From assembly GCF_011927635.1 (NCBI RefSeq), contig NZ_JAATJB010000011.1:1-64000 (forward strand): DNA of 64,000 bases, written 5' to 3'. Position 1 is the first letter of the stretch, and the number at the start of each line of letters is the position of its first letter. The translations under genes were made by a program, and so were the position numbers. The notes beneath the pieces were generated by a model that searched no databases, was not told where the DNA came from, and saw only the letters and a program-made list of their open reading frames with translations. This document shows positions 1 through 8,710 of the stretch, piece by piece. The DNA is from Sphingomonas trueperi. GTDB lineage: Bacteria > Pseudomonadota > Alphaproteobacteria > Sphingomonadales > Sphingomonadaceae.

Positions 1-57
1 GATCGGCTCCGCTACGCTACGCCTCCCGCCCAGGCTGGCATCACAGGCGCGCATCAA

Positions 58-165
58 CTAACTATGCAACCGGACCAGTCGTCGCAGGCAGTCCATGGCG
101 ACGAGCAGGAAGCCGATCAGAACGATCTTGCCGCGCTTGCGCATGCGATGGTCATGTTCGCCCAT
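58..165 (-). pseudogene. N-terminal fragment of a DUF2933-like small membrane protein
   Basis: This short frame starts at an ATG preceded by AGAAGAGA about eight bases upstream. It reads MGEHDHRMRKRGKIVLIGFL and then loses resemblance. The His-rich start followed by a basic patch and GKIVLIGF is what I know from small DUF2933 proteins of metal-resistance regions, which continue with a second hydrophobic helix and a His-rich tail. Here the match stops near position 96 and the frame ends after 35 residues without the second helix. I infer that a rearrangement cut the gene and that bases 1-95 belong to other DNA. The family assignment rests on memory of the motif only. Confidence 0.4.
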
Positions 166-416
166 ATGCCGTTCTCTTCTAGTCAACCTCCAGCCTGCAT
201 AGGCTCGAGTCCAAGGAGCAAGGTATAAGTAGAGAGCGAAGTCCGAAGGGCATCGCGCAAGCATGGGTAAGGTGATCGATCGGATCGGCCACCGGTGTTC
301 GCGCGACGCAACTGTCGGGAGCAGCAGTCGTGCTGCGGCTTTTGCGTATAGGCGTGCGGCGTCCGCGAATCAAAGCTGCGCTCACGAACATAATCGTGAG
401 AGGCAGGCCCGCGTCC

Positions 417-1877
417 ATGCACAAGAGAAAGAAACGGCACCATTCCCGCAACCAGTCCGGCGTGACCGTCCTCGAGCGCGAAGCAAGGATCGATCTGGCT
501 AAGCGCCCGGCCGATGGTCTCGGCGTCGCCTTTCTCGGCGCATCGGGAACGGTCACAGGGTCGCGTTATCTGGTGGACGATGGTGAAACTCAGATCGTTG
601 TCGATTCCGGCCTGTTTCAAGGACCCAGGGATCTGCGCCGCCTTAATTGGGCGCCAATTCCACCCGAAGTCGCCGATGTCGGCCAAGTCCTGCTGACCCA
701 CGCTCATCTCGATCACTCGGGCGCGCTACCGCGCATGGCGCGCCTGGGCTGGGACGGTACCGTCCTTGCCACCCGGGCGACCGCGGCCCTGTGCGAGCTC
801 CTTCTTCCCGACAGCGGTCATCTGCAGGAAAAGGATGCGGAGTTCGCCAACCGGCACGGCTTCTCCAGGCACCAGCCGGCGCTGCCGCTCTACACCCAGG
901 CTGACGCGCGTCTGGCATTGCAGCTCTTCCGGCCGATCGAGTTCGGAGCGTGGCATGCAGTCACGGACGGCATCAGGGTGCGCTATCATCGCGCCGGCCA
1001 CATCCTCGGCGCGGCGTCGATCGAGATCGACTGGAAGGGGCGGACAATCCTCTTCTCAGGCGACATCGGCCGTTACGGCGATTCGGTGATGAAAGATCCC
1101 GAGCCGCCCGCGCGCGCCGACTATGTCCTGGTGGAATCGACCTATGGCGATCGGCGCCACGAGCAGGTCGATCCGACAAAGACGCTTGGAGATCATGTCG
1201 AACGATGCGTCGAGAGAGGAGGGACGGTGGTGATCCCGGCCTTCGCCGTGGGACGGGTCCAGTCGCTTCTCTATCATTTCTCGCGTCTGCGCGCGCAGGG
1301 ACGCCTCCGCGACATCCCGATCTTCCTCGACAGCCCGATGGCGATCAACGCGAGCGGGCTGATGTGCGATTTCATGGACGAGCATCGCCTGGCCCGCGCC
1401 GAGTGCGAAGCGGCGTGCAGCGTCGCGCACTATGTGCGCGAAGTGGAGGAATCCAAGGAACTCACCGCCAACCCCGCCCCAAAGGTCATCATCTCGGCCA
1501 GCGGAATGGCAACGGGCGGCCGCGTGCTCCACCATCTCAAGCGCTTCGCGCCGGATGGGAAGAACCTCATCCTCTTCTCGGGCTTCCAGGCGGCGGGCAC
1601 CCGCGGCGCCGCCATGATCGGCGGCGCCCGGACGATCAAGATCCACGGCGAGTATATCCCGGTCGAAGCCGAGGTCGCCAACCTGACGATGCTCTCGGCG
1701 CATGCCGACAGCGACGAGCTCATGCGCTGGCTCGGCTCGCTGCACGAGGCCCCGCGCCACGTCTATGTCACCCATGGCGAGCCGACCGGCGCCCACGTCC
1801 TGGCGAAGCGTGTCTCGGAGGAACTGGGCTGGGCATGCAGCGTACCGGCGCTGGGTAGCTGGGGCATGCTCGCGTGA
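417..1877 (+). CDS. MBL-fold beta-CASP RNA-processing exonuclease-like protein
   Basis: The protein (486 residues) has the metallo-beta-lactamase metal motif HAHLDHSG about 100 residues in, an SGD motif about 100 residues later, and the beta-CASP half containing PAFAVGR, the ISASGMATGGR segment and the late SAHAD and YVTHGEP metal-ligand motifs. This is the arrangement of the YSH1/CPSF-73-like exonucleases and of RNase J relatives, which cut or trim RNA using two zinc ions. The length is typical of the family. I chose the ATG at 417, preceded by AGAGGCAG; an in-frame start at 330 is possible. The stop overlaps the GTG of the phosphorylase gene, so the two are probably translationally coupled. 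Its neighbours use nucleotides, which fits RNA turnover, but the substrate is an inference. Confidence 0.85.
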   Translation: MHKRKKRHHSRNQSGVTVLEREARIDLAKRPADGLGVAFLGASGTVTGSRYLVDDGETQIVVDSGLFQGPRDLRRLNWAPIPPEVADVGQVLLTHAHLDHSGALPRMARLGWDGTVLATRATAALCELLLPDSGHLQEKDAEFANRHGFSRHQPALPLYTQADARLALQLFRPIEFGAWHAVTDGIRVRYHRAGHILGAASIEIDWKGRTILFSGDIGRYGDSVMKDPEPPARADYVLVESTYGDRRHEQVDPTKTLGDHVERCVERGGTVVIPAFAVGRVQSLLYHFSRLRAQGRLRDIPIFLDSPMAINASGLMCDFMDEHRLARAECEAACSVAHYVREVEESKELTANPAPKVIISASGMATGGRVLHHLKRFAPDGKNLILFSGFQAAGTRGAAMIGGARTIKIHGEYIPVEAEVANLTMLSAHADSDELMRWLGSLHEAPRHVYVTHGEPTGAHVLAKRVSEELGWACSVPALGSWGMLA

Positions 1878-3412
1878 AGCCCGGGATCATCGAGAACGCC
1901 GAAGCAGAGTCTGTCGCGACGACGCTGCGGGCACGCCGCATCGGCCTGTCGGGTGCCGGTAGCGATCTGATTGCGGTCATGCGCCACGACTGTCCCGTCT
2001 GCCGCTCGGAAGGTCTTGCGTCCCGCGCGCAGGTCGCGCTGCGCGCCGGCGGGCGGGAAATCGTCGTCTCGCTGCTGCACAGTTCCGCGGAGGCTCCAGC
2101 GCCCGGCGAGATCGGCCTCTCGGAATCCGCATGGCAGCGGCTCGGCGTCAGCGAGGGCGATCCGGTCGAGATCGCGCACGCCCAGCCTCTCGCCTCGCTC
2201 GCCGAAGTGCGTCGGCGTATCTATGGCAATCGTCTCAGTGACGGGGCTTTTTCAGCGATCATCACCGACATCGCCGAGCGACGCTATAGCGATGTCCATC
2301 TCTCGGCATTCGTCACGGCCTGCTCGGCGGTCCCGCTCGATACGGACGAAACGATCAGCCTGACCAGGGCGATGGTCGATGTCGGCGAGCGATTGCAGTG
2401 GCCCGGAACGGTCATCGTCGACAAGCATAGCGTCGGTGGATTGCCGGGCAATCGCACCACGCCGATCATCGTCTCGATCATGGCCGCGGAGGGCCTGATC
2501 ATGCCCAAGACATCGTCGCGGGCGATCACCTCGCCGGCCGGCACGGCGGACACGATGGAGGTGCTGGCACCTGTCGACCTCGACGTTTCCGCAATCCGCA
2601 AGGTGGTCGAGCGCGAAGGCGGCTGCATCGCCTGGGGCGGCGCCGTCAATCTCAGCCCTGCCGACGACGTGATCATCGGCGTGGAGCGCGTGCTCGATAT
2701 CGATGCCGTCGGGCAGATGGTCGCCTCGGTGCTGTCCAAGAAAGTCGCGGCCGGTGCGACCCATCTGGTCATCGACATCCCGGTCGGGCCGACCGCCAAG
2801 GTCCGCGGAGCCGCTGCCGCCGACACCCTCGAGCGCGCGCTGAGCTCGGTCGCCCAAGCCTTCGGGCTTCGCACGCGCGTGATGCGCGGCCCCGGCGCGG
2901 AGCCGATCGGACGGGGCATCGGTCCGGCGCTCGAGGCGCAGGATATCCTTGCCGTGCTCCAGGGGCAGCCTGGCGCCGAGGATCTCGCCCACCGGGCCTG
3001 CGAGCTGGCGGGAGGACTGCTTGAGCTCGCGGACGCGGCCCCGGCCGGCGAAGGCTATGCGCGTGCGCGGGCGTGCCTCGAAAGCGGCCGGGCCTGGGCC
3101 AAGTTCCAACGTATCTGCGAAGCGCAGGGCGGCATGCGGGCTCCACCGGTCGCCCGGTTCCAACAGGATATGATCGCTCCCTATAGCGGCCGCCTGGTGA
3201 GTATCGACAATCGCAAGCTCGCGACGGTCGCGAAGCTTGCCGGCGCGCCGATGGCCAAGGCCGCCGGCGTCGCGCTGCAGTGTCGGCTGAACCAGATGGT
3301 GGATGCCGGGGCTCCCTTGAGCACCATTCATGCCGAGAGCCCGGGCGAGCTCGATTATGCGGCGGCCTATGCGGTGAGCGACGGGCCGATCTTCGGGATT
3401 GAAGCGCTATGA
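1874..3412 (+). CDS. Long-form nucleoside/AMP phosphorylase (thymidine phosphorylase family)
   Basis: The protein (512 residues) belongs to the thymidine/pyrimidine nucleoside phosphorylase family, which splits nucleosides or nucleotides with phosphate. It has the extra N-terminal domain of about 90 residues seen in archaeal AMP (NMP) phosphorylases and lacking in the roughly 440-residue DeoA. The catalytic segment reads VDKHSVGGLPGNRTTP and is followed by PKTSSRAITSPAGTADTMEV, both closer to the archaeal AMP phosphorylase form than to DeoA (KHSTGGVGD). Family knowledge predicts NMP plus phosphate giving base plus ribose-1,5-bisphosphate, but thymidine phosphorolysis is not excluded. Translation starts at a GTG overlapping the upstream stop, and the end overlaps the ATG of prs. 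No R15P isomerase or RuBisCO gene is in the window. Confidence 0.85.
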   Translation: MKPGIIENAEAESVATTLRARRIGLSGAGSDLIAVMRHDCPVCRSEGLASRAQVALRAGGREIVVSLLHSSAEAPAPGEIGLSESAWQRLGVSEGDPVEIAHAQPLASLAEVRRRIYGNRLSDGAFSAIITDIAERRYSDVHLSAFVTACSAVPLDTDETISLTRAMVDVGERLQWPGTVIVDKHSVGGLPGNRTTPIIVSIMAAEGLIMPKTSSRAITSPAGTADTMEVLAPVDLDVSAIRKVVEREGGCIAWGGAVNLSPADDVIIGVERVLDIDAVGQMVASVLSKKVAAGATHLVIDIPVGPTAKVRGAAAADTLERALSSVAQAFGLRTRVMRGPGAEPIGRGIGPALEAQDILAVLQGQPGAEDLAHRACELAGGLLELADAAPAGEGYARARACLESGRAWAKFQRICEAQGGMRAPPVARFQQDMIAPYSGRLVSIDNRKLATVAKLAGAPMAKAAGVALQCRLNQMVDAGAPLSTIHAESPGELDYAAAYAVSDGPIFGIEAL

Positions 3413-4293
3413 ACCGTCCCGTGCTGTTCGCGCTGTCTGGCAGCGAGGCCCTGGCACAGCCGCTATCCGCCGCACTCGATGCAGAGGTCGGCACGATCGA
3501 GCATCGTCAGTTTCCCGACGGGGAAACCTATCTCAGGGTCGTAAGCGACATCAGCGACCGCGACGTCATCCTGCTGTGCAGTCTCGATCATCCGGACGCC
3601 AAGCTGTTGCCGCTGCTGTTCGCAGCCGACACCGCGCGCGATCTGGGCGCTCGCAGGATCGGGCTCGTCGCCCCCTACCTCGCTTACATGCGCCAGGACA
3701 TTCGCTTCCATGCCGGCGAGGCGGTGACGTCGCGAACCTTTGCCGCGATCCTGTCCCGCCATCTCGACTGGCTGGTGACGGTCGATCCGCATCTCCACCG
3801 CTATCATGCGTTGTCGGAAATCTACCGCATCCCGACCCAGGTTGTTCATGCTGCGCGGCTTCTGGCCTCGTGGATCAAGCGCAATGTCGCTCGTCCGCTG
3901 ATCATCGGTCCGGACCTGGAAAGCGAACAGTGGGTCTCGCAGGTGGCGGCCGATGCCGATGCTCCGTTTCTCGTGTGCGAGAAAATCCGGTCCGGCGACC
4001 GTGACGTCACCATCTCGATTCCGAATGCCCCAGCGTTTCTCGATCGCCAGCCGGTGCTGGTCGACGATATCGCCTCATCCGGCCGGACCCTCGCCGAGGC
4101 GGCGCGCCAGCTGGTCGGCATGGGGTTCGCGCGACCGGATTGCGTGGTCGTGCATCCGCTTTTCGCCGGCGATGCAGCGCAAGTCCTGGGTGGGCTCGTC
4201 GAGAGGATCGTGAGCACGAACGCTGTTGCGCATACCTCTAATGATATCGACGTGATGCCGGCGATTGCGGAGGCCGTTCGTCACGGAATTTGA
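3409..4293 (+). CDS. prs: Ribose-phosphate pyrophosphokinase (PRPP synthetase)
   Basis: The enzyme makes 5-phosphoribosyl-1-diphosphate from ribose-5-phosphate and ATP. Visible family features are the N-terminal FPDGETYLRV segment, the loop YMRQDIRFHAGEAVTSR, the histidine pair in DPHLHRYH and the PRPP-binding loop VLVDDIASSGRT. At 294 residues it is shorter than housekeeping Prs (about 310-315) and resembles accessory PRPP synthetases found in N-ATPase/phosphorylase neighbourhoods. Its ATG overlaps the phosphorylase stop (ATGA), so the trio is one transcription unit. Together with the phosphorylase it suggests that salvaged ribose phosphates are returned to PRPP, which is an inference. A housekeeping copy presumably exists elsewhere. 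Confidence 0.9.
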   Translation: MNRPVLFALSGSEALAQPLSAALDAEVGTIEHRQFPDGETYLRVVSDISDRDVILLCSLDHPDAKLLPLLFAADTARDLGARRIGLVAPYLAYMRQDIRFHAGEAVTSRTFAAILSRHLDWLVTVDPHLHRYHALSEIYRIPTQVVHAARLLASWIKRNVARPLIIGPDLESEQWVSQVAADADAPFLVCEKIRSGDRDVTISIPNAPAFLDRQPVLVDDIASSGRTLAEAARQLVGMGFARPDCVVVHPLFAGDAAQVLGGLVERIVSTNAVAHTSNDIDVMPAIAEAVRHGI

Positions 4294-4351
4294 ACGGTGC
4301 GCTGCGCGTCAGTTCTTCAGTACTCAATGCTCAATGCACGATGAAAACGAA

Positions 4352-4371
4352 CGCCCGGCAAACGCCGGGCG
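4352..4371 (+). terminator. Hairpin downstream of the prs operon
   Basis: An eight-base-pair perfect GC stem (CGCCCGGC / GCCGGGCG) with the four-base loop AAAC lies 59 bases after the prs stop. There is no long U-run after it, so it is a probable but imperfect intrinsic terminator. Confidence 0.55.
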
Positions 4372-4613
4372 CATTCCCATCCATTGACCCTACACGAGCC
4401 CGAACCAATCTTCCGGGAACTTCGCTTTCGGAGAAAGTCGCGGCAGGAAAGGAGGATATGTCATGTCGCACACACGCTCTTTCCTTGATCCCTTCATCGT
4501 TGCTCGGACCCGCAGCTTGAGCCCGAAGTGAAGCCCGCCATCCTTGCATCCTGGGCGTCCGATCGCTCCGCCGTCGAGGGCCAACCGGCCCTCCGTCGCC
4601 CGCCAGCATCCCG

Positions 4614-4907
4614 GTGCCGGTCGACGATGTGATGGCAGCGCTGCGCTGGCTCGATCGCGCTGAGCGCGGCGCGGGCCTGGCATCCTTGGTTCGTCAGGAA
4701 CAACCCGGTATCGGTGCCATCCTCGCCGGGAATATCGAAACTGCGACACGGAAGGCGGGCGATCTCTGCGATGATCAGCCTTCGATCTCAAAACCCTATG
4801 ATCACCGGTTCGTGCTGAATCGGATTCGCCGTGCCGTAGCGGCGCGCGAGCGGAGCTGCGATCCGCCCCGGACATCGGCGTTACGGCGCGCTGCTGACAC
4901 AGAATAG
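4614..4907 (+). pseudogene. Possible decayed response-regulator receiver fragment
   Basis: The frame ends with a stretch resembling the last strand and helix of a CheY-like receiver: ILAGN, then SISKPYDHRFVLNRIRRAV, where KP followed by a helix rich in L, I and R is typical. The phosphoacceptor half is missing and no good start or Shine-Dalgarno sequence is visible. It may be the tail of an inactivated regulator, or a chance resemblance. Confidence 0.25.
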
Positions 4908-4990
4908 CGATTATCAGCTTCTTGCCATGACAACATGACGCGTCGAGCTTAGGAGCAACCAGCGCGCTCATCCCCCAAGAGGCGTGCCCA

Positions 4991-5030
4991 CTCCCGGCGG
5001 CAGCGTCTTGCGGCGCCTTGCCGCCGGGAG
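4991..5030. repeat. 12-bp perfect inverted repeat
   Basis: CTCCCGGCGGCA at 4991-5002 is matched by its exact reverse complement at 5019-5030 across a 16-base loop. It lies in the non-coding stretch upstream of the FixJ-like gene. It could be a terminator hairpin for something lost, or a relic of a mobile element. No U-run follows on either strand. Confidence 0.5.
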
Positions 5031-5158
5031 ACCAGAGGGAGCGCCGCCCCGTTCGCAAGAGCGGTCATCTCGCAAAGTTCGGCACATGATGCCGGGTCGC
5101 TTACCCCCCTCTCGCCGAGCACCTGCCTTGCCTGTTGTGATGCGGCGGTATTTCGGCC

Positions 5159-5189
5159 TTGACCTTGGACCATGGTCCTACCCGTAGAA
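5159..5189 (+). promoter_or_regulatory. MerR-family type promoter with 19-bp spacer (orphan)
   Basis: TTGACC (5159-5164) is followed by a 19-base spacer containing the perfect palindrome GGACCATGGTCC (5167-5178) and then GTAGAA (5184-5189). A stretched 19-20 base spacer with a central dyad is the hallmark of promoters switched on by MerR-family metal regulators. The spacer differs at only two of 19 positions from the promoter before the MerR gene at 47.6-48.1 kb. The next gene on this strand is the FixJ-like regulator at 5252, and no metal gene is present here. Confidence 0.6.
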
Positions 5190-5251
5190 GGTCTCCCCTT
5201 TGAAGCTGTGCCCGCTGGGGTGCGCAGCAATGCCAACACGTCCGGGGGGCC

Positions 5252-5872
5252 ATGGAGAGCAAGCGCGTCGTTCATGTCATTGATGACGAAGAAACAATCA
5301 GGAAAGCTGTAGGATTCACATTAAGGACAGCGGGATTTGCCGTCGAGACCTATGGCTCGGGAGTCGACTTTCTGAAAATTGCAGATGAAGCTGAAAGAGG
5401 TAGCATCGTTCTCGACATGCACATGCCGGACATGAACGGTCTACAGGTTCAGGCAGCGCTGACGCAGATGGATATAAGCATGCCAGTCGTGATGCTGACC
5501 GGCAACGGAGACATTGCGCTTGCTGTCCAAGCGATGAAGGCGGGTGCTGTCGATTTCCTGGCCAAACCTATCGAACGGGCGCTGCTGCTCGATGCGATAG
5601 ACCGAGCGTTCGCGCGCATCGACACGGCCGAGGGGCGCGCTCTCGAAGAAGCCGAGGCATGCCGACAGGTCGATCTACTGACACCGCGCGAACGGGATGT
5701 TCTCGAAGGCCTTGCGCAAGGCCTTCCGAACAAGACCATCGCCTATGATCTGGGCATTTCTTCACGGACGGTCGAAGTCCATCGCGCGAGCATCATGTCC
5801 AAGCTTGGAGTCCGTACCCTTGCCGAAACCTTGCGGATCGCCTTTGCGGCTGGAATGGGAAGGCCGCTGTAG
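5252..5872 (+). CDS. FixJ-family two-component response regulator
   Basis: A 206-residue regulator with an N-terminal receiver and a C-terminal LuxR-type DNA-binding domain. The receiver shows the acidic pair DD at residues 11-12, the phosphoacceptor Asp55 in IVLDMHMPDMNG, the conserved Thr in MLTGNG and the Lys in FLAKP. The output domain starts at [23 protein letters not shown] and continues through the [16 protein letters not shown] helix. It is a close paralogue of the FixJ at 32.1 kb, with the same length and nearly the same output helix. No histidine kinase is adjacent, so FixL at 30.5 kb or a kinase outside the window may phosphorylate it. A MerR-type promoter lies 63 bases upstream. 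Confidence 0.9.
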   Translation: MESKRVVHVIDDEETIRKAVGFTLRTAGFAVETYGSGVDFLKIADEAERGSIVLDMHMPDMNGLQVQAALTQMDISMPVVMLTGNGDIALAVQAMKAGAVDFLAKPIERALLLDAIDRAFARIDTAEGRALEEAEACRQVDLLTPRERDVLEGLAQGLPNKTIAYDLGISSRTVEVHRASIMSKLGVRTLAETLRIAFAAGMGRPL

Positions 5873-6015
5873 GTAAAGGCGGCCAGGGCTGCTGCGGTTG
5901 AATCTCTGCGTGTCACCTGATGGCGCGGACATAGTGCCTGCCGGGATGCATCGACGTTGTTCATCAGCTTTTGGCGGAATTTTCGTGAGCCCAGGCGAAG
6001 GGTCGCGCTTGATTG

Positions 6016-7782
6016 CTATCGCGAAAGGAGATGAAACTCTTCCAACAGCTGGGCGATCTCTGTGCCTTCAAGCTTCTTCATCAACAGCTTGCGCAGGAAG
6101 GACGGGCCGGGAATGTCGATCCCTTTGCCATCCCTGAGCGGCCCGATTGTGGCCAGAAGCGTGCGGATATCATAGGTTGAGTTGAACACTTCCGGCACGC
6201 CGCGTTCGACCTTCATCAGCGTGTAGACGGCCTCCATCGGCGTGCGCACCGAATATTCCGTCGTGAAGATACAATCACGCTGCTTCGACTCGGCAAACTG
6301 GCCGACAAAGGCGAAGTTGACCGCGCCCTCGGGCACCACGTCCGGCCGGTCGCCGGCCTGGCGCGGCATGAAGAAGGCGGTGATGTAGGGCATCATCACC
6401 GGCACGGTCGTCGCCCCCGTCGCGGCGAGCCCAGGAATATCCTCGACCGGCACGCCGAGATGATAGAGCCATTCTTGCGTGATCTCCTCGCCCGTACAGT
6501 CCTGCATCGGCTTCTTCACATAGTCGCCGGGTCGGTCGACGAACAAGGCATAGAACCAGGCGACGATCTGGTCCTTCGGCTGCTTCCTGAAGTGGGGTTG
6601 CCGGCTCACCGTCCAGCTCAGCAGCCAGCTCGAGTCCTTGACCGTGATGATGCCGCCGGTCACCACCGTGCCGCTGAACGGATCGCGCCTGGCGATCTTG
6701 CGAATGTACGCCGGAATGCGCGCGTCGAGCGTGGTGATGGTCGCCGACGCCCATTTGGTTTCCGGGATATGGGATCCAAACACGTCGGGACGACCAAAGG
6801 CCGGGTCCTTGGCCGCGATCCGGCGCCACAGGTCCCAGGCCGGCGCCGGCCCCTCATTCAGCCTGGCCGGTGTATGATGATCGCCATTGTCGGAATTCTC
6901 GGTCAGCGATCCGATGGTGATGAAGACGAGGTCGTCGGCGCCGAGATCGACGCCGCCTTCGACCCCGTTTTCGATCCAGGCAATCCGGGTCGCCTGTTTG
7001 CGGCCGGGCCGGATGTCGAAATCGACGTCGGTGACCTCGACGCCGTAGCGAAACCTGACGCCGCGATCCTGCAGCCAGTTGACCAGCGGCAGGACCATCG
7101 ATTCATATTGATTGTAGCGGTTGAACTTGAGTGAGGAGAAATCCGCCAGACTGCCGATATGGTGGATGAAGCGATGGAGATAGAGCTTCATCTCAAGCGC
7201 GGAATGCCATTCCTCGAAGGCGAACATGGTGCGCCAGTAGAGCCAGAAGTTGCTCCTGAGGAAATCATCGCCGAAGACTTCGTTGATCCGCTTGTTCTCC
7301 ATCTCCTCCCGCGTCGCGAGGAAGACGGAGATCAGATCTCTTCGCGCGCGATCGCTGAGTGTCAGCAAAGCCTTGTCAGGCACATCCTGGCCCTGGTTCT
7401 GCGTGACGCGCTGCAGCGAAAAATTCGGATCGTCCTTGTTGAGCCGGTAGAATTCGTCGAGCACACTCGCATCCTCGATCTCCAGCGAAGGGATCGAGCG
7501 ATAGAGATCCCAGAGGCATTCGAAATGCTCCTCCATCTCGCGCCCTCCGCGGATGACGAACCCCTTTTCGGGGACGTCGAGGCCGTCGAGCGCGCCGCCG
7601 GGAACATGCAGCTCCTCAAGGATGGTAATACGCTCGCCGGCGACGCCGCCGTCGCGGATCAGGAACGCCGCGCCCGCTAGTCCCGCAAGACCCGAGCCGA
7701 CGAACCAGGCCGTCTTCCTGTCAGCGCCCTCAGGTTTGCGGGGGCGCACGAAAGCTTCGTAGTTTCCGCTACTATAGTGCAT
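6016..7782 (-). CDS. ohyA: Oleate hydratase (FAD-dependent fatty acid double-bond hydratase)
   Basis: The protein (588 residues) matches the oleate hydratase / myosin-cross-reactive antigen family, which adds water to the cis-9 double bond of unsaturated fatty acids to give 10-hydroxy acids, with FAD bound. Near the N-terminus it has the Rossmann motif GSGLAGLAGAAFLIRDGG, then the family signature region VPGGALDG with FVIRGGREMEEHFECLWDL, and conserved segments such as TVVTGGIITVKDSSWLLSWT and FVGQFAE. I chose the ATG at 7782 because GAGGGAG lies six bases before it; a TTG at 7812 is less likely. It lies 80 bases after the N-ATPase gamma gene on the same strand and could be co-transcribed. 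A role in lipid detoxification or hydroxy-acid supply is inferred. Confidence 0.92.
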   Translation of the reverse strand: MHYSSGNYEAFVRPRKPEGADRKTAWFVGSGLAGLAGAAFLIRDGGVAGERITILEELHVPGGALDGLDVPEKGFVIRGGREMEEHFECLWDLYRSIPSLEIEDASVLDEFYRLNKDDPNFSLQRVTQNQGQDVPDKALLTLSDRARRDLISVFLATREEMENKRINEVFGDDFLRSNFWLYWRTMFAFEEWHSALEMKLYLHRFIHHIGSLADFSSLKFNRYNQYESMVLPLVNWLQDRGVRFRYGVEVTDVDFDIRPGRKQATRIAWIENGVEGGVDLGADDLVFITIGSLTENSDNGDHHTPARLNEGPAPAWDLWRRIAAKDPAFGRPDVFGSHIPETKWASATITTLDARIPAYIRKIARRDPFSGTVVTGGIITVKDSSWLLSWTVSRQPHFRKQPKDQIVAWFYALFVDRPGDYVKKPMQDCTGEEITQEWLYHLGVPVEDIPGLAATGATTVPVMMPYITAFFMPRQAGDRPDVVPEGAVNFAFVGQFAESKQRDCIFTTEYSVRTPMEAVYTLMKVERGVPEVFNSTYDIRTLLATIGPLRDGKGIDIPGPSFLRKLLMKKLEGTEIAQLLEEFHLLSR

Positions 7783-7861
7783 GGCGAACTCCCTCTTCGA
7801 TCCCGACGACAATGGCGGTTCTGCGGTTTCTTGCTGAACAGCAGAAGTGCCTGCCCTGCAT

Positions 7862-8710
7862 TCATTCTCGCCGATGTCGCCCGCCGCTCAGTTCGACGAC
7901 TTCACTGGTGATCTGATCCTGACGCGTGAGGCGCTCCTCGAGGCGCAGGGCCTCGCCCTTGCGATCGATGTGGCTGCGGGCGGTCGCCATGGTGCGCAGC
8001 CGTGCCTCATTCTCGGCGACGAACGTCTCGACCGCAGCCGCGCAGATCTGGGCGAAGACATATTCCGCGGTCAGGTCGCCGATAAGGTCCGCCGCGTTGA
8101 TATTGACGAGCGGCGGCAAATCCGCCGTGGACGCGGGGAAAGTGTCGAGGTCGAGCGGCAGGAGGCTCGCGCGCACGATCGAGACGCCCTTGCCGCTGCT
8201 CCAGACCGGATAAGCCATGGTGATGGGCACCGCGCCGGTCTCGTCCAGATAGTCGTACAGCGCGTCGATGATGCTTGTCGCGAGTGCGGGCAGCGCATCG
8301 GCCTTGCTCGGCATGCTCGCGCTCCATGCGATGCGCAGACCGCGCTCGGTCGCAAGCGTGGCCGTGCGCGCGCCAATCAGAAGAATATGCCTGTCCTGCA
8401 TGTCGGCCGCGGCGCCGTCGAGCAGCTGCTCCGGAAAGGCCCCGGCAAAGCCTTGCTCCGCACCGAACAGGATAAGGCCGCCTCTCGCACCACCGACCGC
8501 CCGCGCCGGAAAACGCGCCAGTGGCTCGTCAAGGCGGCGCGCCTGGCCAATGGCGGTGCGGGCGGTCTCCGCATAGCGTCGCACCGCGGGCAGCAGCGCG
8601 CGCGCCTGCTGCGCCCGCTGCGCGGCGATGCCCTGCATGGCGTTGACCACCGCACCGAGCTGGCGGACGGTCTCGATCCGGTGGCCGATCTCGGCGAGGC
8701 GATCGCTCAT
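7862..8710 (-). CDS. atpG: N-ATPase gamma subunit
   Basis: This is the central-stalk gamma subunit of an F-type rotary ATPase, here the last gene of an N-ATPase operon. It begins [26 protein letters not shown], with the N-terminal coiled-coil helix of gamma. It ends in the matching C-terminal helix containing [33 protein letters not shown], close to the usual gamma signature (NA in the canonical MxxATxNA segment is replaced). Length is 282 residues, normal for gamma. The ATG overlaps the alpha stop codon. A much longer open frame running upstream to 9523 is antisense-like readthrough of alpha and is not real. Confidence 0.88.
   Translation of the reverse strand: MSDRLAEIGHRIETVRQLGAVVNAMQGIAAQRAQQARALLPAVRRYAETARTAIGQARRLDEPLARFPARAVGGARGGLILFGAEQGFAGAFPEQLLDGAAADMQDRHILLIGARTATLATERGLRIAWSASMPSKADALPALATSIIDALYDYLDETGAVPITMAYPVWSSGKGVSIVRASLLPLDLDTFPASTADLPPLVNINAADLIGDLTAEYVFAQICAAAVETFVAENEARLRTMATARSHIDRKGEALRLEERLTRQDQITSEVVELSGGRHRRE

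Larger units (their letters stand above)
4372..5158. other. Long poorly coding interval after the prs operon
   Basis: No intact gene is convincing here. Short frames exist on both strands but lack family motifs and plausible ribosome-binding sites. Within it are a possible receiver-domain relic (4614-4907) and a strong inverted repeat (4991-5030), and it ends at a MerR-type promoter. The stretch looks like decayed DNA between two units. Confidence 0.5.

Noticed and set aside
4390..5058. A 222-codon minus-strand frame in the 4.4-5.1 kb gap
   Set aside because: The residue mixture is typical of non-coding GC-rich DNA, with no motif and no start signal.
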